Below, piece by piece: positions 8,073 through 15,289 of a stretch of DNA of 16,997 bases. Location of the stretch: NCBI GenBank assembly GCA_017997315.1, contig JAGOFF010000023.1, positions 1 to 16,997 of the forward strand, written 5' to 3'. Every line of letters starts with the position of its first letter. Positions within the stretch are counted from its first letter, which is position 1. This DNA comes from Clostridia bacterium. Lineage in GTDB: Bacteria > Bacillota > Clostridia > Saccharofermentanales > UBA5734. The notes under the pieces are model-generated. The model worked only from the letters and a program-made list of their open reading frames with translations, was not told the origin of the DNA and ran no database searches. The position numbers and the translations under genes are program-made.

Positions 8073-8104
8073 CGGCTTACGGTTCGTTCACAAACCGTAA
8101 GCCG
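8073..8104. terminator. Hairpin between the convergent MerR-fusion and flavoprotein genes
   Basis: A perfect 12-bp inverted repeat (8073-8084 with 8093-8104) closes an 8-nt loop. It lies across the last codons and stop of the minus-strand flavoprotein gene and 36 bp after the MerR-fusion stop. There is no T tract on either side, so it may be a weak bidirectional terminator or an RNA-stabilising hairpin. Confidence 0.5.
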
Positions 8105-9594
8105 CCGATGACCCAGGCCGCGACCTCGCTGAGCGCGGGGTGGATGACCATCGACTCGTAGATCGGACTGATCGTCCCGGCTTCGAGGCACTGGTGCACC
8201 GCCTCGGACAGTTTGCGCCTCAGCACCTTGCCGCGCTCCGCGGGGGAGGGCAGCGTGCACGAGAAACCCGCGTTCATGAGATAGACGAAAGGCTGGATGA
8301 GCATCGAGGCATGCGGACCCGCGATGTGCACCCCGAGGATGCGCATGTGCTCGTCCGCGATCAGCTTGACGAATCCGTCGTCCGGATCCCCCGGTTCGTA
8401 TCCCATCGCGAACCCCTTGGCGACCGAGGAGTACCGGTTGTATCCGACCAGCAGACGGCCGCCGCGCTCCCGCGCCTGCGCCTCGGTCAAACCGACGTGC
8501 GCGACCTGCGGACAGGTGAAGATCGCCCAGGGCACCGCATCGTAGTGGACCTGCCGCCGCCCGGCTTCGCCGCCGGGGCCGAACAGGTTTCCGGCCAGGA
8601 TGTCCGCCTCGTAATTCGCCTTGTGGCGAAACTGGTACTTGCCGTTGATGTCCCCGAGCGCCCAGATTCCGGGTACGCTGGTCTGCAGGTACTCATCCGT
8701 TCGGATCCAGCCGCGTTCGTCGAGCGCGATCCCGGCCGCATCCGCCGCGATCCGGTCCGCATTGGAGCGGACGCCGGCCGATACCAGGATTTCTTCGCAG
8801 TGGATGTCCCGGGTCGCCCCGGTCGCCTCGTCGCGGACCGTAACGGTTTTTCCGGCGCCGGTGCCGCGCACCCGGACCGCGCGGTGTCCGGTCAGCACGT
8901 CGATGCCGTTGGCGCGGAACTGCGACTCGACAAGCCGGCTGACCTCCTCCTCCTCGGTCGACGCGAGCCGGGGCAGCCTTTCGACCACGGTCACCCGGGT
9001 GCCGAACGCGGAGAAGATGTGCGCGAACTCGCACCCGATCGCTCCGCCGCCCAGAATGACCAGGGATTTCCAGGGTTTCTCCGGAAACCTGTCCCCGAAA
9101 AACGTTTCGGACACGACATAGCCCACCTGTTCCAGCCCGTCGACGGGGGGGACCGCGGAACGGGCGCCGGGCGCGAGGATGTACCGCCGGGCGCGGAACT
9201 CGCCGACCGTCCCGCCGTCCGGCGTCGTCACCCGCATCGCGAACGGCGCGGTGAACGCGCCGCGGCCCTTGTACACCGTCAGACCCTGTATGCCCGTCAG
9301 ACTGTGTTCGATCCGGGCGGACTCGCCGATCTTTTCCCACATGCGCCGGGACAGGACGCCCCAGTCCATCCCGGCCAGCTGGAAGTCCAGGCCGATCCGG
9401 GCGGCGTGCGCGGCTTCGCGGATGAGATCGGCCGGATGGACGAGGATCTTGGACGGGATGCACCCGCGCGTCAGGCAGGTGCCGCCGAATTTGCCCTCCT
9501 CGACCAACGCGCAGCGCAGCCCCTTGTTCAGTGCGGCTTCGGCCAGCGACAGCCCTACGCCGCTCCCGATGATCGCCAGATCGAACTCACGCAT
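8077..9594 (-). CDS. Class-I pyridine nucleotide-disulfide oxidoreductase, dihydrolipoamide dehydrogenase-like
   Basis: This FAD- and NAD(P)-dependent flavoenzyme (505 residues) should pass electrons between NAD(P)H and a disulfide in the cytosol. The N-terminal FAD motif is IIGSGVG (8-14). The redox-active pair is Cys40/Cys45 in GGTCLTRGCIPSK. The nucleotide-binding motif is GGGAIGCEF (182-190), and an acidic residue after the second strand (VVERLPRL, Glu205) favours NAD over NADP. WALGDINGKYQFRHKA (311-326) is the second FAD contact. The active-site His485-Pro...Glu490 pair (HPALSE) belongs to the partner subunit. Between MLIQPF and that motif there is extra sequence (about 440-483) compared with typical Lpd. 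No dehydrogenase-complex genes are nearby, so lipoamide need not be the substrate; a mycothione-reductase-like role is possible. The ATG at 9594 has AGGAGG nine bases upstream. Confidence 0.85.
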   Translation of the reverse strand: MREFDLAIIGSGVGLSLAEAALNKGLRCALVEEGKFGGTCLTRGCIPSKILVHPADLIREAAHAARIGLDFQLAGMDWGVLSRRMWEKIGESARIEHSLTGIQGLTVYKGRGAFTAPFAMRVTTPDGGTVGEFRARRYILAPGARSAVPPVDGLEQVGYVVSETFFGDRFPEKPWKSLVILGGGAIGCEFAHIFSAFGTRVTVVERLPRLASTEEEEVSRLVESQFRANGIDVLTGHRAVRVRGTGAGKTVTVRDEATGATRDIHCEEILVSAGVRSNADRIAADAAGIALDERGWIRTDEYLQTSVPGIWALGDINGKYQFRHKANYEADILAGNLFGPGGEAGRRQVHYDAVPWAIFTCPQVAHVGLTEAQARERGGRLLVGYNRYSSVAKGFAMGYEPGDPDDGFVKLIADEHMRILGVHIAGPHASMLIQPFVYLMNAGFSCTLPSPAERGKVLRRKLSEAVHQCLEAGTISPIYESMVIHPALSEVAAWVIGGLRFVNEP

Positions 9595-9647
9595 GACGCA
9601 CTTCCTCCTCGTTTCATGGGATACTGGGAAAAACGGGATCCGGTTTC

Positions 9648-9676
9648 ATTGTAAAGGAACCGGGACGGCCCGGCAA
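9648..9676 (-). promoter_or_regulatory. Candidate promoter of the disulfide oxidoreductase gene
   Basis: On the minus strand TTGCCG (9676-9671) and TACAAT (9653-9648) are separated by exactly 17 bp. The -10 matches five of six consensus bases. It lies 54 bp upstream of the ATG at 9594. The -35 falls inside the left arm of a large inverted repeat (9666-9718). Confidence 0.55.
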
Positions 9677-9718
9677 ACCGGCGGGCAGGCCTGCGGCAAG
9701 CGTGCCCGCGCCGGGCCG
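9666..9718. repeat. Nested inverted repeat in the divergent spacer
   Basis: Two nested perfect stems are visible: an outer 9-bp stem (CGGCCCGGC, 9666-9674, with GCCGGGCCG, 9710-9718) and an inner 7-bp stem (GCGGGCA, 9681-9687, with TGCCCGC, 9703-9709). A small self-complementary GCAGGCCTGC overlaps the inner arm (9685-9694). It ends 28 bp before the cyclase-like gene's ATG, so it would be a leader hairpin of that mRNA, and it overlaps the -35 of the opposite promoter. It could also act as an operator. Confidence 0.55.
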
Positions 9719-9746
9719 GGATGCGGGGACAGGAGGGGAGGCGGAC

Positions 9747-10733
9747 ATGGCGCATCTCTGGAATCCGGAAGTCTATCAGGGGGCGCACCGACGCCGGAAT
9801 TATTTCGAGGGCTGGTACTACAAGCTGATCAGCGCGGACCGCACTCGCGTGCTCGCGCTGATCCCCGGCATCGCGCTCGGCCGGGAGGCGGCGGAGGCGC
9901 ACGCGTTCATTCAGGCGATCGACGCCCGGCGCGGGCTCGTCGCCTATCTGCGGTATCCCGCGGAGGCGTTCCGGGCGTCCTCCGGACGCTTCGACGTCCG
10001 GATCGGGGGCAGCCGGTTCAGCGGGGAGGGCGTCGAACTGCGTCACGACGCCGGGGAGCACCAGCTCCTGGGCGGGATCCGGTTTTCGGACATCGAACCA
10101 TATCCGAAGCGCGGTCTCCACCGCGGAATCATGGGTCCGTTCACCTTTCTCCCGGGCATGGAATGCCGTCACGGGGTGGTCAACATCCGGCAGCGGCTGC
10201 ACGGACGGATCGTGTTCGACGGCGTCGGGATGGATTTCGAGGGCGGCGAAGGGTATGTGGAAAAAGACTGGGGCCGCTCGTTCCCCTCTGCCTGGATCTG
10301 GCTGCAGGCCGGGCATTTCGAAGATCCCCGGGCGTCATTCCTGTTTTCCGCGGCCCGTGTTCCCTGGCTCGGCAGAAGCTTCACGGGCCTGATCTCCTTC
10401 CTCCGGGCGCCGGATGGCGTCCATCGGCTCGCCACCTACAACCGGGCGAAGATCGAGCGCCTGGCGATCGGCCGCGACCGGGTGGATGCGCGCATCCTCC
10501 GGCCGGGACTGGCGCTCGAGCTGTCCGCCCGGTTCGCGCCGGGCGGGGTGCTCCGCGCCCCCAAGGACGGCCGCATGGAGCGCACCATCGAGGAGACGCT
10601 CTCCGCCGAGGTGGAGGTGCGGCTCACCGCGCGCGACGGCCGGACGCTGTTCCGGGGAACCAGCGGATTCGCGGGCATGGAAATCTCGGAGGGGGCGGAG
10701 CGGCTGGCCGTACCGCCCCCCGCGGATCAATAG
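9747..10733 (+). CDS. Tocopherol cyclase-like protein
   Basis: The 328-residue product belongs to the family named after plant/cyanobacterial tocopherol cyclase (VTE1). Two conserved blocks support this: RRNYFEGWYYKLI (16-28), the family hallmark near the N-terminus, and EGYVEKDWGRSFPSAWIWLQ (168-187), which corresponds to the E-K-x-W-G...W-x-W-x-Q block. The rest is beta-rich, consistent with a lipocalin-like fold. There is no signal peptide or membrane helix. Members in non-phototrophic bacteria are uncharacterised, and tocopherol synthesis is not implied because no other genes of that pathway are visible. The role may be binding or modification of a hydrophobic molecule. The ATG at 9747 follows AGGAGGGGAGG (9731-9741). 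The stop overlaps by 7 bp the 3' end of the convergent baeRF gene. Confidence 0.82.
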   Translation: MAHLWNPEVYQGAHRRRNYFEGWYYKLISADRTRVLALIPGIALGREAAEAHAFIQAIDARRGLVAYLRYPAEAFRASSGRFDVRIGGSRFSGEGVELRHDAGEHQLLGGIRFSDIEPYPKRGLHRGIMGPFTFLPGMECRHGVVNIRQRLHGRIVFDGVGMDFEGGEGYVEKDWGRSFPSAWIWLQAGHFEDPRASFLFSAARVPWLGRSFTGLISFLRAPDGVHRLATYNRAKIERLAIGRDRVDARILRPGLALELSARFAPGGVLRAPKDGRMERTIEETLSAEVEVRLTARDGRTLFRGTSGFAGMEISEGAERLAVPPPADQ

Positions 10734-11881
10734 CGCAGCAGCGCGACGCAGGGGACGCCGGGCGGCAGCGATCCGGGGTCGGCCAGAAACACCTCGCCGC
10801 CCTGGCGATAGGCGTGCGCGGCCGCCAGGTCGAACAGATCCTCCAGCCCGGGGTCGTCCGCATCCGGACCGGCCGGCTCGACATGCCCGGACTCCGGGTC
10901 GAACCGGCCCCGTACGGACGGTCCCTCCGAGAGGAACAGCGTCTCGACCCGGCCGTGCACCGCGGCAGGCAGGATGCGGGCGATGCCTTCCAGCACGCGC
11001 CCGGTCCCGGCGAGGGCTTCCCACTGGGCGAACGCGCGCACGCGGCCCTGCTCGAAAACCGGCCGGACGACATCCCAGGCTTCGGCCAGCATCCGCTCAG
11101 GCCGGAGGGTATCGGGCGACCCGGACACGTGCCGGTCCATCAAGGGCATGTATCTCGACACCGCTTTGAACATCGGGAACAGGTAGTCGACGCACACCAC
11201 GACCATGGGGCTGCGGTCGTGCGCAAGCAGACGGCCCGCGGCGAGGTCCACCCCGCGCAGATACTCCCCGATCCGGGGCTTCTCGTTCTCCTTGATCGGA
11301 TTGAACCCTTTGGCGGCGCCGGCTCCCTTGGCGGCGGAAGCGTGATGCTGGTAAACCCGCTCGTCGTCATAGGCGGACAGGATGTCCTGGATGGACGCGG
11401 GCAGTCCGGGAACCGGACGCTCCTGCATGGTCCGGCGCGTGCATTCGTACAGACGTGCCTCGGACAGGCGGAGCGCAAGCAGGTGGAAAATCCCGTCCCC
11501 GGTCACCAGCGGGATGAGCGGCCGGATGCGGAAGTGGTCCGACAGCGTGACGCTTTCCTCGACGGGGAACGGGAGCTGGTAGGCGGACATGCCGTCCCGG
11601 TGCAGGAACAGCGCGAGTCCGTTTTCCTGGTACTCCCACGAGAGCGCATCCTCGACCAGGTCCGTGACCGGGACCAGGAGTTCCCGGATCCGGGGAGGGC
11701 GTTCCCCCTTTTCGCGCAGCAGCTCTTCGGCGCGTTTGATCAGGTTCCGGAGCCGGACGGCGGACTGCCGGGTCTCGACCCCCATGCGCCGGGCCGGCAC
11801 AAAAAACGACAGGCAGGGGAACGAGCGGAACTCCATCAGGGTCTTGAGATCGTCACGGGTAAACAGTTTCAACCCCATCAT
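10727..11881 (-). CDS. baeRF-family protein (bacterial archaeo-eukaryotic release factor-like)
   Basis: This 384-residue protein resembles the bacterial baeRF families, distant relatives of archaeal/eukaryotic peptide-release factor eRF1. Typical features are the N-terminal block FPCLSFFVPARR (21-32) followed by a basic helix of RLRNLIKRAEELL form (43-55), and the central block RPLIPLVTGDGIFHLLALRL (120-139) leading to an ARLYEC strand. A His-rich, Gly-rich loop (QHHASAAKGAGAAKG, 178-192) stands where relatives carry a related loop before EYLRGVD (206-212). No GGQ motif is present, so peptidyl-tRNA hydrolysis is not assured. Family members are proposed to act on ribosomes or in stress, without firm experiments. 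I chose the ATG at 11881 (or the adjacent ATG at 11878) because GGAGAGGAG immediately precedes it. The longer open frame to 11947 begins with TTG and lacks such a site. Confidence 0.78.
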   Translation of the reverse strand: MMGLKLFTRDDLKTLMEFRSFPCLSFFVPARRMGVETRQSAVRLRNLIKRAEELLREKGERPPRIRELLVPVTDLVEDALSWEYQENGLALFLHRDGMSAYQLPFPVEESVTLSDHFRIRPLIPLVTGDGIFHLLALRLSEARLYECTRRTMQERPVPGLPASIQDILSAYDDERVYQHHASAAKGAGAAKGFNPIKENEKPRIGEYLRGVDLAAGRLLAHDRSPMVVVCVDYLFPMFKAVSRYMPLMDRHVSGSPDTLRPERMLAEAWDVVRPVFEQGRVRAFAQWEALAGTGRVLEGIARILPAAVHGRVETLFLSEGPSVRGRFDPESGHVEPAGPDADDPGLEDLFDLAAAHAYRQGGEVFLADPGSLPPGVPCVALLRY

Positions 11882-12143
11882 CTCCTCTCCAAAAGCGAAA
11901 AGGCGGCTGTCATCCCGGAGGGGCAATGAACAGGCCCCGCCCGACAAGCGGGGCGGCGAGGGATTTCACGGATCCGCGGGCGGATCCCGGCCGCGGATCC
12001 CGTGCGATGAAGCGGGAGTCACTTTCATGGTATAACGGAATGGCCGGACCTACAAGCACGGACCCGGACAACAAGCGGGCGGTGCGGGAAAAGGTATAAT
12101 GAGAATATAGCCCCTCAGCGATGACGACCCTCGGGAGACGCGA
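11882..12143. other. Divergent intergenic region with inverted repeats
   Basis: No gene is visible in these 262 bp. On the baeRF side lie two inverted repeats: GCCCCGC (11934-11940) with GCGGGGC (11948-11954), and CACGGATCCGCGG (11967-11979) with 11991-12004, perfect except for one bulged C. If baeRF transcription starts near a weak minus-strand TATACC (12034-12029), both would lie in its leader. On the other side lies a consensus -10 for the LacI-GGDEF gene. Confidence 0.5.
12095..12100 (+). promoter_or_regulatory. Consensus -10 (TATAAT) of the LacI-type GGDEF gene
   Basis: A perfect TATAAT lies 43 bp before the ATG at 12144. I find no good -35 at 16-18 bp. A second near-consensus TATAAC (12031-12036) lies further upstream. 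Confidence 0.5.
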
Positions 12144-14021
12144 ATGATCAAGCGGAACATCGGCTGCATCGTCAACAACATCGAGGGCAACTACAACCGC
12201 GGACTCTGGAGCGTCATCCGGAACGCCGCGGAGGCGGCCGACTGCACCCTCCGGGTGTTCGAGGGACGCACGCTCCGCTACAGCGGCGGCGAGTCCCGGC
12301 ACAACGCCATCTACGCGCTCGCGGAGAAGTACCGGCCCGAGGGGTGGCTGGTCGCGGGCAACCACATCGGGAGCCACGTGACGGCCGAGGAGTACCGCGC
12401 GTTCTGCGCCGGGCTGGCGCGGGGCGTCCCGCTGGTCTCGCTCGGGATCGAGGTGCCCGAGGCGTCCACCATCCTGCTGGACAACGGCCTGGGGATGCGC
12501 CGGATGATGGAGCACCTCATCCGGACCCACGGGTACCGGAACATCGCCTTCATGCGGGGCCCGGAAGGGCACTTCGAGGCCAACGAGCGGTACCAGGTCT
12601 ACCTGTCCGTCATGGCCTCGCACCGGATTCCGGTGGATCCGGACCTCGTGGTGACGGGACGCTTCAGCCTGCTCGGGGGATATGAGGCGTTCAAGGCGCT
12701 GCACGAGTCGGGCAAGCCCGTCGACTGCGTCGTCTGCGCCAACGACGATTCCGCGCTCGGCGCGTATTATTTCGTGCGCGAGCTCCGCCGCGGCGGCGTC
12801 CGTCCCGTCACCGAGCACATCACCGGATTCGACAACTCGATCGACATCCGCACGCACCAGCCGGCGCTCACCACCGTGGCGCAGCCGCTGGACCGGATGG
12901 TCGAGCGCGCGTTCCGCATCCTGCTCGGCGCGATGCCGGGCGAGATCCCCCGGGAGCGCGCGGTGTTCCCGACCGAACTTGTGGTGAGGGAGTCCTGCGG
13001 GTGCCGTTACCTGAGCGACGCGGACACCCTCCGGGAGCCGTTCACCCGTCCCCCGCGCGACACGCGCATCCACCAGGCCATGCAGACCTACTCGCTGTCC
13101 GACCTGTTTGACGAACTCGCGCGCATGCTCCCCGGGATCGGCATCCACTCCTGTTTCATCGTCCGGTACGGACAGCCGATCGGCTCCGCGCCCGATTGGA
13201 ACGTGCCGGAGGCCTCGGACCTGCTGTTCGCGTTTGCGGGCGGGAGGCGCCACCCCCTCACCGAGGGGATCCGGTTCCCGACGGCCGATCTCCTGCCCGA
13301 GCCGTTCCGCTCCTACCCCCACCGGGTGACCGACGTGATCAAGCCCCTGTTTTTCCGCGACGAGCAGTACGGCTATGTCATCTTCGAGGCGGTCGACGAC
13401 GACACCCGGGGGCTGGAGGAGCTGCGCGGCCAGATCGCGGACTCGCTCAAGTTCGCGCTGATGATGCAGCTGCAGAAAGAGACCGAATCCGACCTCGCCC
13501 GGCTGGTCGAGGAACTGCAGGAGTCCAATCGCCGGCTGGTCGTCACCGCAACCACGGATCCGCTGACCGGGCTGCTCAACCGGGGCGGCTTTTTCGAAAA
13601 GGCACGGGAGTACCTCGACGGGACCGGGGACGACGGACAGTCCGACCTGATCCTGTACATCGACGTGGACAAGCTCAAGTTCATCAACCGCAAGCTCGGA
13701 TACCCCGAGGGGGACAAGGCGATCCTCGCGGTCGCCCGGATCCTCTCGGACGCGTTCTCCCCGGAGGACCTGATCGGGCGGTTCTGCGGGGATGAGTTCG
13801 TCGTCCTGGTGAAAAACGCGTCCGAAAGCCGGTATGGCTCCTGTCAGGACCGGATCGCGCGCGCACTCGAAGCGTACCGGCTCGAGACCGGCTCCACGCT
13901 CGAGGTGTTCCTGGGGCACACCGTTGTCATGCACGGACAGGACATCCCGCTGGAACGGGTCATCCGGCAGGCGGATACGGACCTCTACATGCGGAAGCGG
14001 CGAACGCCGGGCGGCCATTGA
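12144..14021 (+). CDS. LacI-type ligand-binding sensor fused to GAF-like domain and degenerate GGDEF (CGDEF)
   Basis: This 625-residue soluble protein begins directly in the first strand of a LacI/PBP-I ligand-binding fold (NIGCIVNNIEGNYNRGLWSV, 5-24), with no helix-turn-helix. The fold continues to about 285, with IAFMRGPEGHFEANERYQVY (134-153) and VVCANDDSALGAYYFVREL (196-214). A conserved RESCGC (282-287) closes it. A GAF-like region (about 310-445) and a coiled segment (445-468) follow, then a GGDEF domain (470-620) entered at TDPLTGLLNRGGFF. The signature is CGDEF (548-552) instead of GGDEF, and no RxxD I-site precedes it (SPED). The usual IND...GH is INRKLGY, though the guanine-contact Asn and Asp equivalents remain. 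It may be a weak cyclase or a GTP/c-di-GMP-responsive partner. The ATG at 12144 follows GGGAG (12133-12137). A paralogue lies at 15290 to the window end. Confidence 0.9.
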   Translation: MIKRNIGCIVNNIEGNYNRGLWSVIRNAAEAADCTLRVFEGRTLRYSGGESRHNAIYALAEKYRPEGWLVAGNHIGSHVTAEEYRAFCAGLARGVPLVSLGIEVPEASTILLDNGLGMRRMMEHLIRTHGYRNIAFMRGPEGHFEANERYQVYLSVMASHRIPVDPDLVVTGRFSLLGGYEAFKALHESGKPVDCVVCANDDSALGAYYFVRELRRGGVRPVTEHITGFDNSIDIRTHQPALTTVAQPLDRMVERAFRILLGAMPGEIPRERAVFPTELVVRESCGCRYLSDADTLREPFTRPPRDTRIHQAMQTYSLSDLFDELARMLPGIGIHSCFIVRYGQPIGSAPDWNVPEASDLLFAFAGGRRHPLTEGIRFPTADLLPEPFRSYPHRVTDVIKPLFFRDEQYGYVIFEAVDDDTRGLEELRGQIADSLKFALMMQLQKETESDLARLVEELQESNRRLVVTATTDPLTGLLNRGGFFEKAREYLDGTGDDGQSDLILYIDVDKLKFINRKLGYPEGDKAILAVARILSDAFSPEDLIGRFCGDEFVVLVKNASESRYGSCQDRIARALEAYRLETGSTLEVFLGHTVVMHGQDIPLERVIRQADTDLYMRKRRTPGGH

Positions 14022-14062
14022 CCTGTCACTTTAGTTACGATCCGATTCCCTCCGCGCGGTAA

Positions 14063-14087
14063 GATGAAACCCTGGAACCGTTTCATC
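14063..14087. promoter_or_regulatory. Inverted repeat overlapping the candidate msrAB -10, possible operator
   Basis: GATGAAAC (14063-14070) and GTTTCATC (14080-14087) are a perfect 8-bp inverted repeat with a 9-bp centre. The left arm overlaps a candidate -10 TAAGAT (14060-14065), and the right arm ends 23 bp before the msrAB ATG. No convincing -35 is seen. Placement over the start site would suit a repressor. Confidence 0.4.
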
Positions 14088-14110
14088 CGACCGCGAAAGG
14101 AGGGTTCTCC

Positions 14111-15259
14111 ATGTCTCGACAAAACCGGCTCCGCCGGCTGTGGCCGGGACTCGCGGCTCTCCTGCCGGCCGTTTTCATCACCGCCTGCCGGCTCCCCGGC
14201 ACGGTGCCGGAACAGGGATATGACAGAACCGGGGTGACCGCCGTGAAATCCGAACCATTGCCTCCCAACCCGAACCTGCGGATCGACTACACCCAGGCCG
14301 TGCTCCGGGACATCTGGCTTGCGGGCGGGTGTTTCTGGGGGACCGAAGCCTACCTCGCGCGGATCCCCGGCGTCGCGGACGCCACCGTGGGGTATGCGAA
14401 CGGCAGGACCGACAATCCCACCTACGAGCAGGTCTGCTGCGGGGACACCGGACACGCCGAAACCGTGCATGTGCGGTACGATCCCGCGCGGCTGCGGCTG
14501 GACGACCTGCTGGACGCGTATTTCTCGATCATCGACCCGACCGTGCTGAACCGGCAGGGAAACGACCGCGGCACGCAGTACCGGACGGGGATCTACTACG
14601 GCGACGAGGCCGACCTCCCGGCGATCCGGGCGGCGGTCGCGCGCGCGGAGTCCGCGGCGGGAAAGCCGGTCGTCACCGAAGTCGTGCCGCTGCGCCGGTA
14701 CGACCTCGCGGAGGACTACCACCAGGACTATCTGGAAAAGAACCCGGGCGGGTATTGCCACGTATCGTTCGAAACCCTGCCGCAGTATGAAGAAAAACCC
14801 GCTCCGCAAACAGCCTGGACCCGGCCGGACGAGGCCGCGCTTCGCGCGATGCTGACGGACGAGCAGTACAGGGTAACGCAGAACGGGGATACCGAGCGCC
14901 CGTTCTCCGGCGTCTATGAGGACTTTGATGAACCCGGCCTCTACGTAGATGTGGTCACGGGTGAACCGCTGTTTCTTTCGCGGGACAAGTATGACGCGGG
15001 ATGCGGCTGGCCGAGTTTCACCCGGCCGGTGGATCCGGACGCCGTCTCGGAATGGCGGGACACCTCCCACGGGATGGAGAGGGTCGAGGTCCGAAGCGCC
15101 ATCGGGGACTCCCATCTGGGTCATGTGTTCACGGACGGGCCGGTCGCGGAGGGGGGGCTTCGCTACTGCATCAACAGCGCGGCGCTGCGCTTCGTCCCCT
15201 TGCCGGAGATGGAAGCGCAGGGATACGGCGCGTTCGTACGGTTTGTGGAATCGCCGTAA
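14111..15259 (+). CDS. msrAB: Peptide methionine sulfoxide reductase MsrA/MsrB fusion, predicted lipoprotein
   Basis: This 382-residue fusion repairs oxidised methionine: MsrA reduces the S-sulfoxide and MsrB the R-sulfoxide. A basic start, hydrophobic core and lipobox-like FITAC (23-27 region, Cys26) predict a lipoprotein, so repair should occur outside the cytoplasmic membrane. MsrA spans about 66-225 with catalytic Cys74 in AGGCFWGTEA, GDTGHAE (111-117) and a candidate resolving Cys216 in GGYCHV. MsrB spans about 240-375 with resolving Cys298 in GCGWPSF, SHLGHVF (334-340) and catalytic Cys353 in RYCINS. The CxxC zinc pairs of some MsrB are absent. The ATG at 14111 follows AAAGGAGGG (14096-14104). 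The electron donor for an exported enzyme is not in the window. The gene lies between two paralogous LacI-type GGDEF genes, 89 bp after the first and 30 bp before the convergent second. Confidence 0.95.
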   Translation: MSRQNRLRRLWPGLAALLPAVFITACRLPGTVPEQGYDRTGVTAVKSEPLPPNPNLRIDYTQAVLRDIWLAGGCFWGTEAYLARIPGVADATVGYANGRTDNPTYEQVCCGDTGHAETVHVRYDPARLRLDDLLDAYFSIIDPTVLNRQGNDRGTQYRTGIYYGDEADLPAIRAAVARAESAAGKPVVTEVVPLRRYDLAEDYHQDYLEKNPGGYCHVSFETLPQYEEKPAPQTAWTRPDEAALRAMLTDEQYRVTQNGDTERPFSGVYEDFDEPGLYVDVVTGEPLFLSRDKYDAGCGWPSFTRPVDPDAVSEWRDTSHGMERVEVRSAIGDSHLGHVFTDGPVAEGGLRYCINSAALRFVPLPEMEAQGYGAFVRFVESP

Positions 15260-15289
15260 CGCCGGCGTGGCGGGAAGTCCTCTACCTTT

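Noticed and set aside
9179..11929. A 916-codon open frame on the plus strand
   Set aside because: It runs antisense to the disulfide oxidoreductase and baeRF genes and out of frame through the cyclase-like gene. Its translation is Arg/Pro/Gly-rich without domains, as expected from high-GC shadow frames.
11910..14018. A 702-codon open frame antisense to the LacI-type GGDEF gene
   Set aside because: The sense strand encodes clear LacI-like and GGDEF domains. The antisense product is rich in Val/Arg/Asp/Gly with no recognisable fold.
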